A DNA stretch of 64,000 bases from positions 4,283,001-4,347,000 of the forward strand of contig WOAB01000589.1 in assembly GCA_027886185.1 (NCBI GenBank), read 5' to 3'. Positions 35,990 through 46,890 of this stretch are shown here, in pieces. The DNA is from Rheum nobile (taxonomy: Eukaryota; Streptophyta; Magnoliopsida; Caryophyllales; Polygonaceae). Position 1 is the first letter of the stretch. Each line of letters begins with the position of its first letter. The notes below the pieces were generated by a model that worked only from the letters and a program-made list of their open reading frames with translations, made no database searches and was not told the origin of the DNA. The position numbers were made by a program, and so were the translations under genes.

Positions 35990-37515
35990 TTTATAACACC
36001 TTTTGACCATATTAACCGTCACATTTGTGCATAAATCGTACACTTACATGATCATTTTAAGGTCATTTATGCTTGTTTGTGCGAATATCTAATCTCTTGT
36101 TGCTTTTGGTTTTATAGGTGCAATTTTAGAGCTCATTCAAGGACAAATGGATTCAAAACGACTATGGTTGGAGCTAAGAAGAGCCAAAGGGATGCCAAAT
36201 TGAAGATTCAATGAAGAAAAAACAGTGTTTCACAAGCCATACAAGCAAGTGGAGCACTCATTTCCATCCAAAAATGTCAAGAATGCCTTCATAGGACATG
36301 ACATGAGGTGCTAGTGCTGCTCAGCATGGCCACGCCAAAAGCCTAGACCAAAACTTTGTTTTATGATTTTGACATGGTCAACCCATGCCGAATGGCAGAC
36401 CCATGTAACTCTCAAGATTTCATTGCTTTTAATAACCTATACCTTTTGGGCACCTATAAATACCCAAAGGTTGCTCTCTCTCCCACTTTAGCCTCCATTT
36501 CTAGGGTTAGCTTAAATTGCATTTCTCTCTTAGAATTAACTCTAGATTCTCATAGATTCCACTTAAACTAGTAATTGGGTTTATGTTTGTTAGTAGATTT
36601 TAGATCTATTTTGGGTTGTTGAGCTCCTTTGTGGCTCAAGACTTGGAAATGGGGCAAAGTTCCATCTTTTCTCTCATGGTTCAATGAAAATGCAAGGATT
36701 TAGTTGAATGTTAAGTATTTCTTACTCATTCTATTTATTTGGTTGAATGCTAAGTATATCTTGTTCATTCTCTTTATTTCTTGTTTTGTTTATCATTATA
36801 CCCATGTTTATGATGGTTGGATTGATGCTTTATGACATGTTCTTGCAAATCATGAGTGGTTATTTGTTATGTAAGGATTGGAAGTAGCCCAATGATGACT
36901 ATGTGATAATTTAGTGAAGTTTTCTCTTTGGTTGGATGAGTTTTGGTCTACTACTCAAATCTTGCACACCAAGTGTTTCTGAAAATGCCTAGCTAGTAAT
37001 TTTACATGTATTAAATGTTGGATATGCATTGAAATGTGATATTTGACATTGGAACCTCAAGATTTGAGCTATGATTTTTAGAATCACGAAAGTAGACTTA
37101 TTTTCCTAGTTGTGTGAATTGTCATTTTGCTTAATGAGTCTAATCTTGCATTAATTACCACGAAAGTATGAATTAAGTAGGATTAGACTAGTTTCTTATA
37201 CCTTGAAAGAGAATAATTGATATATTAAGACATTTGACCATTGAAGACCATTACTTGCAACCTTAGAGATTTATTTGCTTGTCATTACATGATCTCATTT
37301 GTAGTGAACCCCAATCCTAGCTTTTCATCATTCAAGTAACTCAAATCTACCTTTTATTGTTTTAGTTAGCTCTAGACTTAACATTTCTTGTTAGTTCTAT
37401 AAAATCAAAACCAAAAACTCCACATCTTTTGTTTGATCTAGATTATTAATTTGTGTTGGTGATCAACGAGTGCTCTCTTGGATTCGATATCTTTTATACT
37501 ACTCGATAGTACCGT
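35990..37515. mobile_element. Unclassified LTR-like insertion in the LINE
   Basis: The LINE frame stops making sense at about 35990 and resumes at about 37516. The intervening 1.5 kb starts TGTTTATAACACC, has a TATA-like CCTATAAATACCC at about 36458, and ends near ACCGTGCACTTGCGG. That layout suits a solo LTR, but no 5-bp duplication could be fixed and no family is recognised. No coding sequence. Confidence 0.4.
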
Positions 37516-38267
37516 GCACTTGCGGGCCTATCATTGGCGGTCTAAAGGCAATCAGTCCAACTGGGCTCCTGGGATTTGGACATCTACTTGTATTCTTAGG
37601 CATTCCTTCATTACTTGGCTTGCTGCGAAGGGTTGAGCTCCTACCAGAGGACGCCTTAGCAGCCTTGGCATCACAATTGAAGACTCTTGCCCGTTTTGCA
37701 CCTTACACATCGAGTCTACCAAACACATGTGGTTTTCCTGCTTTTTCTCCTACACTATGTTGCGTACTTCTATGTCTTGGGTTGGTGTATCTACGTTCTC
37801 CCACAGTATTTGCCATTGGCTGGAAATGTTCAACAATAACACCCACCAAGAGCGACCCATCTTTAATATTCAAATGGTTGTCTTCACCACATTAATCTAC
37901 CACATTTGGATAAATAGGAATAGAATATGCTTCGAGGATCGTGATACTAGCCCGATAGAATTTGCTTACCAAGTTATTGTTGATGTAAAAGTTCATCTCA
38001 AAAGGAAACTCAAGTATGGTAATCGAGTTGAGTCTTCTTGGGTTCTGCATTTGGGAATTAGATGAGTACTAGTATAATGTGTTTGAATGTGGTTGCCTTC
38101 CATTGTGTGTGTTGATTATCTCTAGTCTTCTTTCCTACTCCTTTTAGGGGATTTTGATTTGGCTCATTGAACACATTTGTAACCCCTCTAGGCATATATA
38201 CCCATTATTTTGTAAAATTTTTGTAAATCTCTTGGAAATACAACTAATCCTTTCCAAAAAAAAATTA
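37516..38267 (+). pseudogene. LINE C-terminal region with zinc-binding domain and poly-A end
   Basis: A Cys-Pro-x-Cys word near 37690 (CPFCTLHIESTKHMWFSC) is the zf-RVT zinc site of plant LINEs, and IYHIWINRNRICFED at about 37896-37940 is the conserved block after it. The frame ends at 38065. An A-run at 38257-38267 is the likely 3' tail. This is the continuation of the fragment at 34960. Confidence 0.75.
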
Positions 38268-38612
38268 AATCACCATAAACCATATATAGATACAACCCAT
38301 ATTGATGTGTTCTACAATCAATAGTCTCGTCAATGAGTCTAGCTCCATTAGTTGGGAAAAAAACTCTAGGTAAATTGAAGAAATAGTGACCGATAAATAA
38401 AGATTTAATGGATAAGATTGTTTTCTTCTCTTTTCATATATGCTTATAATTTCCTTTTTCTGTAACTCAATCGGAACATGACTGCTCATTGATGTATATC
38501 ATACCTAGATAACTATATGAATTGATGTTTTAATAGAAATATTTGGACCTTACTTGATGTGTTCTACCTTCAATAGTCTCATTGAAACAACTTTCATAAC
38601 TAATGTTAAAAG

Positions 38613-39126
38613 TGTTGGAATGTAAAGTCCATCACATATCGAAAGTGGGTGGATATTAATGCCTAGTGTATAAGGTTAATTAGTGTGTTACTCTTCTAAT
38701 CGTCAATTGATTTTAGGATGAAACCTCACTGGACTTATATAATAGGCTTATATGTAAATGTGCACATGTACATGCACGACCCTCAGTTTATCGATACACA
38801 GACTTTCATATGATATCAGAACAAGTTCAGTTATGAGTTCGTTTATTTGGTTATGGGTTTGTTAATTGGGTTGATTGGATTTGACTATAAAGAAATTGAT
38901 ATGCGTACCCATACCCGTTTTTCCAAGTGTCAACTTGGCCAGACCCGTGCACTTGCAGGGACGTGTTGGAACGTAAAGTTCACCCACATTGAAAATGAGT
39001 GGATATCAATGGCAAGTATGTAAAGTTGGTCGACTACTTCTTCTTGTCAATTGCTTTAAGATGGAATTTTATTTTACTTATGTATTAGGCGTATTTATAC
39101 ATATGCGCACGTACATGCACAACTCA
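38613..39126 (+). mobile_element. TRIM-like element with about 170-bp terminal direct repeats
   Basis: Repeats at 38613-38785 and 38964-39126 both start TGTTGGAAYGTAAAGT and carry GAGTGGATAT or GGGTGGATATTAATGCC, and both end CTCA. Directly after the first, TGATATCAGAACAAG at about 38811 resembles a tRNA-iMet primer site. The 178-bp interior codes nothing. Flanks are A-rich, so a TSD is not resolvable. Confidence 0.6.
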
Positions 39127-39890
39127 TTAAAAAAAATTAATTTTATCTGTGAACATGAAAACTAAGAATTACAACTCTATTATATGATTTTTTTAATAAT
39201 TCTCCACCAATATTTGTGAAAGATAAATTCCATCTCACTTTGGCCCTAGATCATGACAATTTGCATTATATACATAATTCCCTTGCCTCCATGTGATCTT
39301 ACAATGAGAGGAAAACATTCAACGACACTTAGCCACGAAGTTCTCTCTTAAACTATTTTTTGCTAAAAGAATATTTATATAAATATAATAAGGTAAGTTG
39401 GTGCCCTATTGCATGCAACCCCAGACACATATATGCACCCTTTGCCATCCACAAATGTCACGTTTAGATACATCCATTCCTAACTTCAATTTCATCCATA
39501 AAACGACCCCATTAATGGAACCTGTTTGTTGGAAAATGGGTCATCTTGATCTGTAAAAATCGTACTAGTGTCTAAAATAATTATAATTAGTTGTAAAGTA
39601 GATGAATGTCCACTTTCATAATACGGAGTATTAGCTAGAAGAAAGTTTTTTTAATGTATATTTTGGCTACCTAAGAGTACGCTTCATTTCGTTCATCCTC
39701 TCATTTTTTTGGGGTCTGAACGTTCATCCTCTCTTCAATTGTTTTCAATCGATCAATCATTTCTCATCATTATTTCTCTAATTATTAATTTGGTATTGGA
39801 TTCTCTAAAATTATCGGTATAACCATATATGTTCGATTCCGGAATTATTTGTCAATCATGAATGTATACATATATATTGGCTGAGTTTGG
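39127..39890. other. No gene seen
   Basis: AT-rich DNA with a partial MITE-end word TACGGAGTATTAG at 39622. Nothing else is supported. Confidence 0.45.
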
Positions 39891-39897
39891 ATCATAT

Positions 39898-40122
39898 GCG
39901 GAACACTCTTTCCGTGCGGACGTGCGGAGCATGCACTTTAGGGCCTTATTTGTGCACTTTAATGTCTTATTTGTGCACTTTTTCAAAAAAAAAATTTCTT
40001 TTACAAATTGTTTTCGAAGCATTTTTCAAAATTTTTACAAAAGTGCACAAATAAGGCTCTAAAGTGCACAAATAAGGCCCTATAGTGCATGTCCGCACGT
40101 CCGCATGGGAAGAATGCTCCGC
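39898..40122. mobile_element. Fold-back element with about 62-bp arms and GTGCAC words
   Basis: Left arm 39898-39960 and right arm 40061-40122 are near-perfect inverse complements, containing GTGCGGACGTGCGG and CCGCACGTCCGCA. Inside each arm the phrase AAGTGCACAAATAAGG occurs twice in tandem. The outer words CCGCATCGGAACC match the right edge of the array at 23.4 kb, tying the two to one family. Confidence 0.75.
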
Positions 40123-40628
40123 ATCGGAACCGCACTCTATATTGGCTTGAAAAAAAGGTATGGGAAAAGGTATATTAGCTAGAAATTAATAAGGGTTTAA
40201 CAGTTAGAACCTCAACGGTAGGGATGACAATGGGTCGGGTGATGCACGGGTGGACTACATCCATCACCCGACCCGGTTTTTAAATCCGGTCACCCGATCC
40301 GATCCACACCCGAGGGGCATCAACCGAACCCGATCCACCCGATCACCCACGGGTGAACGGGTGGGTCGGGTGATTTTCGGGTGAACTTTATTATTATAAC
40401 TTTTTATAAAATTTAAATATAATAATTGCTAAATCACAATAAAATAACAAAAAAGTTACATTTAAGACGTCTCATGCACGGTATACACGGTACACTACAA
40501 GCAAAAACCACATGCCCATAGGTGCAACTGAAACATTTGAAACAACTTGAGCAACTGCAACACCAACAACACCAGCATGTGGTGCGAGGGCATGGCCCGA
40601 GTTTTAAATGAAGTTTAGCTTCTCATTG

Positions 40629-40816
40629 ATCTTCTTGAATCGTTTCTAGATGGTTGTCGTTTCTTGGACGAATCTGCAGAGGTGGCGAATGTAATCAGGA
40701 TAGAGTTCCAAGTTGCACTTCCCACCTCCCTTGATCCATAGGGCCTCATAGGGATGCCTTGCCCGTTTCCATAGTCCATTTTCATGTGACCAGTTCACCA
40801 CATCATCTTAGGTACC
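40629..40816 (-). pseudogene. Captured exon of an ABHD17-type alpha/beta hydrolase
   Basis: The minus strand reads DDVVNWSHENGLW, then YEALWIKGGGKCNLELYPDY and IRHLCRFV. The order Asp-Asp-Val-Val, Ser-His, Leu-Trp-x-Lys-Gly-Gly, Cys-x-Leu-Glu-Leu-x-Pro-x-Tyr-Ile is the C-terminal part of plant ABHD17-like (FAM108-type) serine hydrolases. In the family the Asp just before the Val-Val pair and the His of the Gly-Gly-x-His word are catalytic; here that His position is Lys. An AG acceptor (TTTGTAG) precedes the exon at 40817-40820. A stop sits in the third codon and another after about 58 codons. It is a non-functional fragment. Confidence 0.8.
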
Positions 40817-41202
40817 CTACAAATAAGAAAATAAGATAAATCAAGAAGTAGATTACTTGTTTTAAATAAAGGTTCAATAAGCAGAAACAACTTATACTAC
40901 AACAACCAACCCAATAGAAGTACGCACTCCTTAAAAATATGTTATATTTTGTAATGATATTACACATTCTTCACAAGCTGGAAAGCTTAGTCTTGAAGAT
41001 TGAAAAATATGTCAATGTGAATGAACTGAAGACATTTAAAAGTAATATGTTTCACCAATCACCATATTGAAGGGTCTACAATGTAATTCATGAAAACTTA
41101 ATGCTCATTTAGATAGATGAGGCATTGAGTTATATTAAGTTTCAAAACACACTACCTATATGATGAAATACTCTATGCAGATGATGTTATAGCTAATATA
41201 TC

Positions 41203-41262
41203 AACATGGGTTTAACGACGTATTCAACCCCAACCTCGCCCCATGGAATCTCTTATGGGTTC
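41203..41262 (-). pseudogene. Captured GAPDH exon (fourth recognised)
   Basis: After the acceptor TTTATTAG the minus strand reads NP-stop-EIPWGEVGVEYVVK, which continues exactly where the previous exon stops and matches the GAPDH segment before the STGVF motif. One stop replaces a Glu codon. The match ends at about 41203, the capture breakpoint. Confidence 0.85.
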
Positions 41263-41335
41263 CTAATAAATTGTAGAGAGCAACAAGTTCAAGATAAAAT
41301 AACACTTTGTTGAGATTTGCTTCCGAACAGCTTAC

Positions 41336-41451
41336 CTAAATCCAAAGATAGTAACATGCTTCTCTCCAAAAGGAATGGTTTTCTCATCCTCGACCTTTAC
41401 ATTGTGATGTTTCCATTGTCCATGTATAGTATCATAGCTGAACATGTAAAT
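41336..41451 (-). pseudogene. Captured GAPDH exon (third recognised), intact frame
   Basis: The minus strand reads IYMFSYDTIHGQWKHH, then VKVEDEKTIPFGEKHVTIFG, the NAD-binding-domain segment of cytosolic GAPDH. It is bounded by a TCTAG acceptor and a G/GTAAGC donor, and has no stop. Retained introns show capture from genomic DNA, not cDNA. Confidence 0.92.
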
Positions 41452-41596
41452 CTAGACAAAACCAAGTGAGACATCCGTGACCGTCAGTTATTATACAGGT
41501 ATGAAATCAATAAAGATTTAGAAAATAAATTAAAGAATGTAGAAGAAGAATGGGGTGAGAATTCAATGATCATTAACAATGAGTTCAACATCTTAC

Positions 41597-41641
41597 CTCA
41601 GAAGAGCAATCTTGCAACTAGACGGCATATTCTTCCAAACC
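41597..41641 (-). pseudogene. Captured GAPDH exon (second recognised)
   Basis: The minus strand encodes FGRICRLVAR between a TTCAG acceptor and a G/GTAAGA donor. In GAPDH this is the FGRIGR dinucleotide-binding loop; the second Gly is Cys here. A one-base loss at the 5' edge and a TGA near the 3' edge disrupt translation. Confidence 0.85.
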
Positions 41642-41732
41642 TGAAGTACACACGAAAAACGTCAAACACTCGTACAAATTCAATTGCACCAAGCATCAAG
41701 TAGATGCTTTTGATCCAAATTAAGAGGAGAGT

Positions 41733-41765
41733 ACCATTGATCCCAATCTTGATCTTCTTGTCACA
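41733..41765 (-). pseudogene. Captured GAPDH exon (first recognised)
   Basis: The minus strand encodes DKKIKIGING, the GAPDH N-terminus, ending at a GTACTC donor. The next exon starts with the following residues of the protein, so intron position and phase make sense for a plant cytosolic GAPDH gene. Confidence 0.82.
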
Positions 41766-42228
41766 CTCTGGCGGTAATTAATCAAACCAAGTAAATCCAC
41801 AAAGAAAGAAAAATATATTAGAAATCATGAAGTACTTATTATCATGTAAAAGACCCACAAAGCAGAAATTGAGCAAAAATGACAAATGAGGCAATACCCA
41901 TGTCGTCTAAAGATCAAACAAGCAATGGAGAGACATGAATCAAGGATATCTGAGTAAAGGTAAAAGGACTGGGTTGAGCACAAGGTGGTAAATGGAGTAT
42001 GTGTTTCATAGATAAATTTGCTGCCTAAGGAGAGATTTGTCGAATACATAACATAACAAGAAGTTGCAACTACTACACAATCAATTCAAACTACTCACGG
42101 TTGTAAGGACTACACAAATCCACCTTAATTGTTTTATGAATTACACTAATCTACTACACACAAAACTACTGCACAAAAAGATGAAGCAAATGATAAGATA
42201 AACTTCATAAGAAGTTGCAGCGACTCAC

Positions 42229-42460
42229 GGATTAGGGGTGGAGGTGGCAAGTGGCCATAGGAGAAGCTGAAAGGACTCGGCGAGGGGCAAGCCGGCGCAG
42301 AGGCAAGTAGGCGATACACCGAGGAGGCGACTAGGCGAGCCGGCGATAAGGTGGTGCTTGAGAGGAGCCGGCGAGGAGGCGTTGCACATTGGCTTGGAGA
42401 AGAACAAATGGGAGAACAAGAGAAGGAAGCGGCTGCAGAGAAGAAAGGGGAAGCAGACAT
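42229..42460 (-). other. Putative serine-rich first exon of the chimeric transcript
   Basis: An ATG at 42460 opens about 77 codons rich in Ser, Ala, Pro and Arg with few acidic residues, like an organelle transit peptide. It ends at CC/GTGAGT, a canonical donor at 42228-42227. Its GC content is higher than the surroundings. It lies upstream of the GAPDH exons on the same strand, where a promoter-proximal exon should be. I do not recognise the source gene, and expression is unproven. Confidence 0.4.
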
Positions 42461-42967
42461 GTTTAGGATTTGCTTTTATACTTTTATTTTTTAATTTAAA
42501 AATAAAAAATACTCCTATGTTTCGGGTGATCGGATCGGGTGGATGAAACTTGTCACCCGAATCCGACCCGATCCATCACCCGAAACCCGAATTTCACCCA
42601 TATTTTTTCGGGTTTTCATCCGTTTTTTCGGGTCGATTTATTCGGGTGTCCATCGAATTCGGATGAAATTGTCATCCGTACTCAGCGGACTTATCTAAAA
42701 TCAAATAAAATAGAATCTTAGTGGAAGCTAATTGTTAGAAGATGTTTGTATATAGCTTGAAAATATATAGCCCTGCCCTACAGATCAAGTACTATTAGGT
42801 TCAAGAATGCTTGACAAAAAATATTACTCCATCGGATTTGAAGTGTGTGTTGTTTGAACTTTTAGCACAATTTTGTAGGAAAGAATACAGTATTTAAAGT
42901 CATTTTAAAACTTAATACTACGTATTTATTAAATATTCACTACTAAACCAATTAATGAAGTGCCGTA

Positions 42968-43258
42968 CTCCATCCGTATGAACAAAATTGTCATTCTAGA
43001 GTTTGACACACTTATTAAAAAATACAATAATTACTCTATATTCTCATAAATTTTTCTTAAAATTTATAATTATTTAATAACTCATCTCAATTATAGCCAA
43101 TAAAAATAGAGAATTTGTATAAAAAGAGCCAAAAAATATAATTTCCGATGTCAAACCTCGTAACTCACCAATAAAATATTACCTAAACACCTAAAATGAC
43201 AATCTTTTCTGTAAAAAAATTATGGACTAAAATGACAACCTTTTCCATACGGAGGGAG
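42968..43258. mobile_element. Stowaway-type MITE, 291 bp, TA duplication
   Basis: Ends CTCCATCCGTATG and CATACGGAGGGAG are inverted repeats of the CTCCCTCCGT class, flanked by TA at 42966-42967 and 43259-43260. Subterminal AAAATGACAA words are also inverted. No coding sequence. Confidence 0.93.
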
Positions 43259-43260
43259 TA

Positions 43261-43670
43261 TTAAATAACAGTTTCAACAATATTTTTCATTGTCCAAAGT
43301 TATTTAATTCCCTAAAAATACGAGAACGACTTAAATTATATTTTAGATTAATATTTCAACTGTTTGTCTAATGTGTGCCCATAAGCACATGTTAAGAGTC
43401 TAAATTTGAATTTTTTTTATAAAATATTTCCTAAAGTAGAAGGGGTGAACCCATAGAAAAATAGTTATACTAATGACTAAAAGGGATTATTACTAAATAT
43501 GGAGTTTTTATTGTGTACCCATGGGCATACATTAGAAAAATCCATATTTCAACCTTAAACAACTTATTTTTTTAATCGAGGGGGTAATAATTACAAGTTT
43601 TTCAAAATGAACCACTAAATATGTTGAAAATTGTTCATGTTCGTGCTATAAAGTTATGTTAAGACTATCA
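43261..43670. other. No gene seen
   Basis: AT-rich DNA; two similar stretches around TGTGCCCATAAGCACATG (43375) and TGTACCCATGGGCATACA (43515) suggest a small degenerate repeat. The left end of the Tat LTR lies at or just beyond the right edge. Confidence 0.4.
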
Positions 43671-44092
43671 ATTTCAAGTTCAAGGTGGTACATTGATTGC
43701 CGTACTAGGTGTTTGGCCACGATTTATCAGATCCAATAGGCCGACCCAAATGAGCTAATCAGGCTGACTTTCCGAAGATCTGGAAAATAGAAGTGGACGT
43801 TGGCAAAGAAGCCGTTGGAGAGGATCTCAAAGGACTGGTAGACGACTTGACGACTCCCGAGAATCTCAGACAAACTGGTTGAGCTGATCTAAGCCTAAGA
43901 TTAGTATAAATACGAGGGATCTAACACACACATTATCAACCTTACTCAATTCAAGCAACATTTGGCTATTGTTCTACACAAAACAAAAGATCACTCTTTA
44001 GCTTAGTTCATTATTCCAACATTGAAACGATCGACAACTAGATTCCTGTATTTGATTATGTCTCTATTTTCTGGGAGTTAAGTTTATATTAC

Positions 44093-46436
44093 TGTGATAT
44101 CCCGTATTTCTGTAAGGGTATTTTGGAAATTACCTGAACGTCTGTTGTGTACGTCGATTTAATTTCGGAGACAGAAAGACATTCTATAATGTGCTTAATC
44201 TCTGTAATATTTTTCTAAGTGAAATAATATACAGTCGACGTATTTTGGGACTTAATACTCGTTCGTGTACGATTATTATTTATCCCGGGCTAAGGCCAAA
44301 GCTAATCCAAGGCTAATCAGATGCAAAATGGCCTTGGCGGCGACCGCCGTAAGGCTAGCGGCGACCGCCGCCAAGTAGCCGATGTCATCCTCATCATCCT
44401 GTGCAAGTGGCCTAGGATGCGGCGACGGCCGCCAGAAAAACGGCGACCGCCGCAAGAGACCTTTCAAAGCGGCGACTTCTTGCCGACAGCGGCAACCGCC
44501 GCCACTGTTGCAGGGCTAGTTGCAGGGGCTTGCCGGCGACCGGGGGACGGCTTGATCTCGGCCCTCCATGTGCATGGCTTGTCATTTCTTGTTCCCTTGG
44601 CTTGAGGCTATAAAAGGAGATGGATTGGGATCGAATTGAGCACAGAAACGAAGCTCAAATCCCTCACAATCATCTCGTCGGAATATTAATCTCTCGCCGG
44701 AGACTTTGAGATCGATCATCGGAGTTCCATTTGGTGTTATTCCAGTTGCAAAGAGAAGCCTTGGAAGCCCTTAGAAGCTTAGAATCCAAAGCAAAGGAAA
44801 GGAGAAGCAAAACACTCGACATCGGTGAGTTTTTGCCTCTCGTGTATATTTCTGATGTTCGTAGCGGCGCCCGCCGTAAGGCAGGCGGCGACCGCCGCCC
44901 AGAAGCTCTTGGCTTGTTTCGGCCTTGGCTTCTGTGGTTTCGATCGGGCTTCGTTCCTTTCGATTCCTTTCGTTATTCTTTAGATTCGTACTCGTTGTTG
45001 TAGAATCTAACTTAGGGTTTCTTTATGGGTCGATCCGAAGGAATCTGTGTTGCCAGATCTGTCCCTGCTTCGAGCCCGAAAACCAGTTGTCGTCGTACCT
45101 AGCTTCATTTAAGCTTCAACGGATTTAAGACAAGTGGCGGTTTGCTCTTGCTCATCATTCCATGTTTCCATTAATTATCAGTTGTTTAATTGAGTAATTA
45201 ATTTGGAATGAATACTGTGTTCGTCTGGGAATAGTTTTGTTAATTGTTTTGGAGAACTAAAATATGATATTATAATAGGTTGTATATCTGTTAGAACAAC
45301 GCTATTATGAATATATATTTATGTTGATAGCCTTGAGGGCGGTTATGTTGATGTTTGTGGACTATTGTTGTGCTTGGACTGTTTAGTTAACACTAGTAGT
45401 TAGGAACGTTGGATTCGTTGGGATCCAGTCGTTTCTTTATAATTTGGTAGAGAGGTGGCTAGACCCTACCTAATACCATATGGACGGTCATGACCTAACC
45501 TCTGATACACGAGTATAGAGGGGGTGCACTTAGCTGGTGTCACAAATCTCGGAATCTAGTAGAGAGGTGGCTAAGCCCCACCTAATACTATATGTATAGG
45601 ATCCATGGGATATATACATTTAAAAGCTTATAACGTGTTGTGCGTTTGAGAATATCATAAGATAAGTGCCGTTGTCGCACATAATTAATATACCCTGGGC
45701 GAGTAGTGCAACTAGGCGCTAGTGCAGCTAGGAAAGCCCGTCTTAACTTTTAGTCGCTCGAATGCGATACTGTAATTCTGTGATTCTTTAAATGTTCCAG
45801 ACTTTGTCATGCTTCCTAAAAGACTCAATCTTTTGGAGTCTTCTCTTGGATATTCCGATAAGATTCATTTCAGTTGGAATCTTCTCTTGATCATGCCTTT
45901 TCATATATTCAGTAGAGTATGGTGGTTGACTAGCGTACTCGACTGTTATTCGAGGGACGATGAGTCTAACCTAATACGACTACTTAGAACCTTCTGCTTT
46001 GTGCCCTTGCATAGTCTTTCATTAGACTAACCAACCAAAATTGTTCTCTACATGGTTGGCTGGTGTCATCCGTTCGATTCGGCACATCAGATAGAGTGCA
46101 GATATGAGGAGACTATAATGACTATAAAGACGATGGTGGTTTTTGGAACCTTGGGCAGGTGATCATGATGATCACAACCCTTTTTGTAATATTTTAAGAA
46201 AGACTTCCGCTGTAACTTATTTACTCTGTATTTTGTTTAACTCTGTATTTAGTCCTATTCGGAATTGGGATGTAATTCTAGGACTCATGCTTTAATCGAA
46301 TATTATGATGATTTTGTATCATAAGTGTTTCATGGATTGTATTTAAACGGTAAAGCCTTGGGTGGCTTCGGTGAGGAAAACCGAGGTCACTGGCGGTAAT
46401 ACCTTTCCAAATGGGTTAAGATTTGGGGGTGTTACA
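44093..46436 (+). repeat. Tekay 5' LTR
   Basis: TATA box at 44609-44615 (GGCTATAAAAGG). Clusters of CGGCGACCGCCG lie both upstream (44337-44530) and downstream (44865-44905) of it. The end GGGGGTGTTACA is followed by GTTG and the PBS. Confidence 0.95.
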
Positions 46437-46440
46437 GTTG

Positions 46441-46452
46441 TGGTATCAGAGC
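46441..46452 (+). promoter_or_regulatory. Primer binding site, tRNA-iMet type
   Basis: TGGTATCAGAGC starts 4 nt after the LTR end. Confidence 0.92.
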
Positions 46453-46890
46453 CTAAAGTTTTAAAACGGGTTGGGTATTTGAAAACCATTTACTCGTCTT
46501 GATTGAAAAGTGTTTTAGAAAGGCTCTGAGTTTCAAAAATAAAAACGGTGTTTTTAAATCCAAACCGTTCATAGTCATGTCTTCTATATAGTCTGATGTA
46601 GTAAGCTTGCTTCTATGTCTAGAAAGACTAACTCTCTTCTCGTCGCTCGTAGTTTTGGGTGCTTTCGTTTCTCTTTAGAGGACTCGGAAGAAGCCGAGGT
46701 GGTTTCGCCATCTCCAGTAAGGCTTGAATTCTCAGTTCCCTCGTTAAGATTTAAGGTTGTAGAACCTAGTAACTCGGTTTGAGTTCATCAATGGAAAATA
46801 CCAAGTTGATCTACTCTGAGTGATTTTGCTACATTAAGTATATTGAATAATATTAATGTATAAAATACTTGGAACTGGATCGGTAAACAG

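Larger units (their letters stand above)
40219..42680 (-). mobile_element. hAT element, 2.46 kb, carrying fragments of two host genes
   Basis: Ends TAGGGATGACAAT and ATTGTCATCCGTA are inverted repeats. The 8-bp flanks CTCAACGG (40211-40218) and CTCAGCGG (42681-42688) differ at one base. Subterminal CGGGTGA/TCACCCG words fill both edges (40235-40385 and 42525-42680). No transposase. The interior, on the minus strand, holds pieces of GAPDH and of an ABHD17-type hydrolase with introns, in one direction, so it is a gene-capturing (Pack-type) hAT. Confidence 0.9.
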
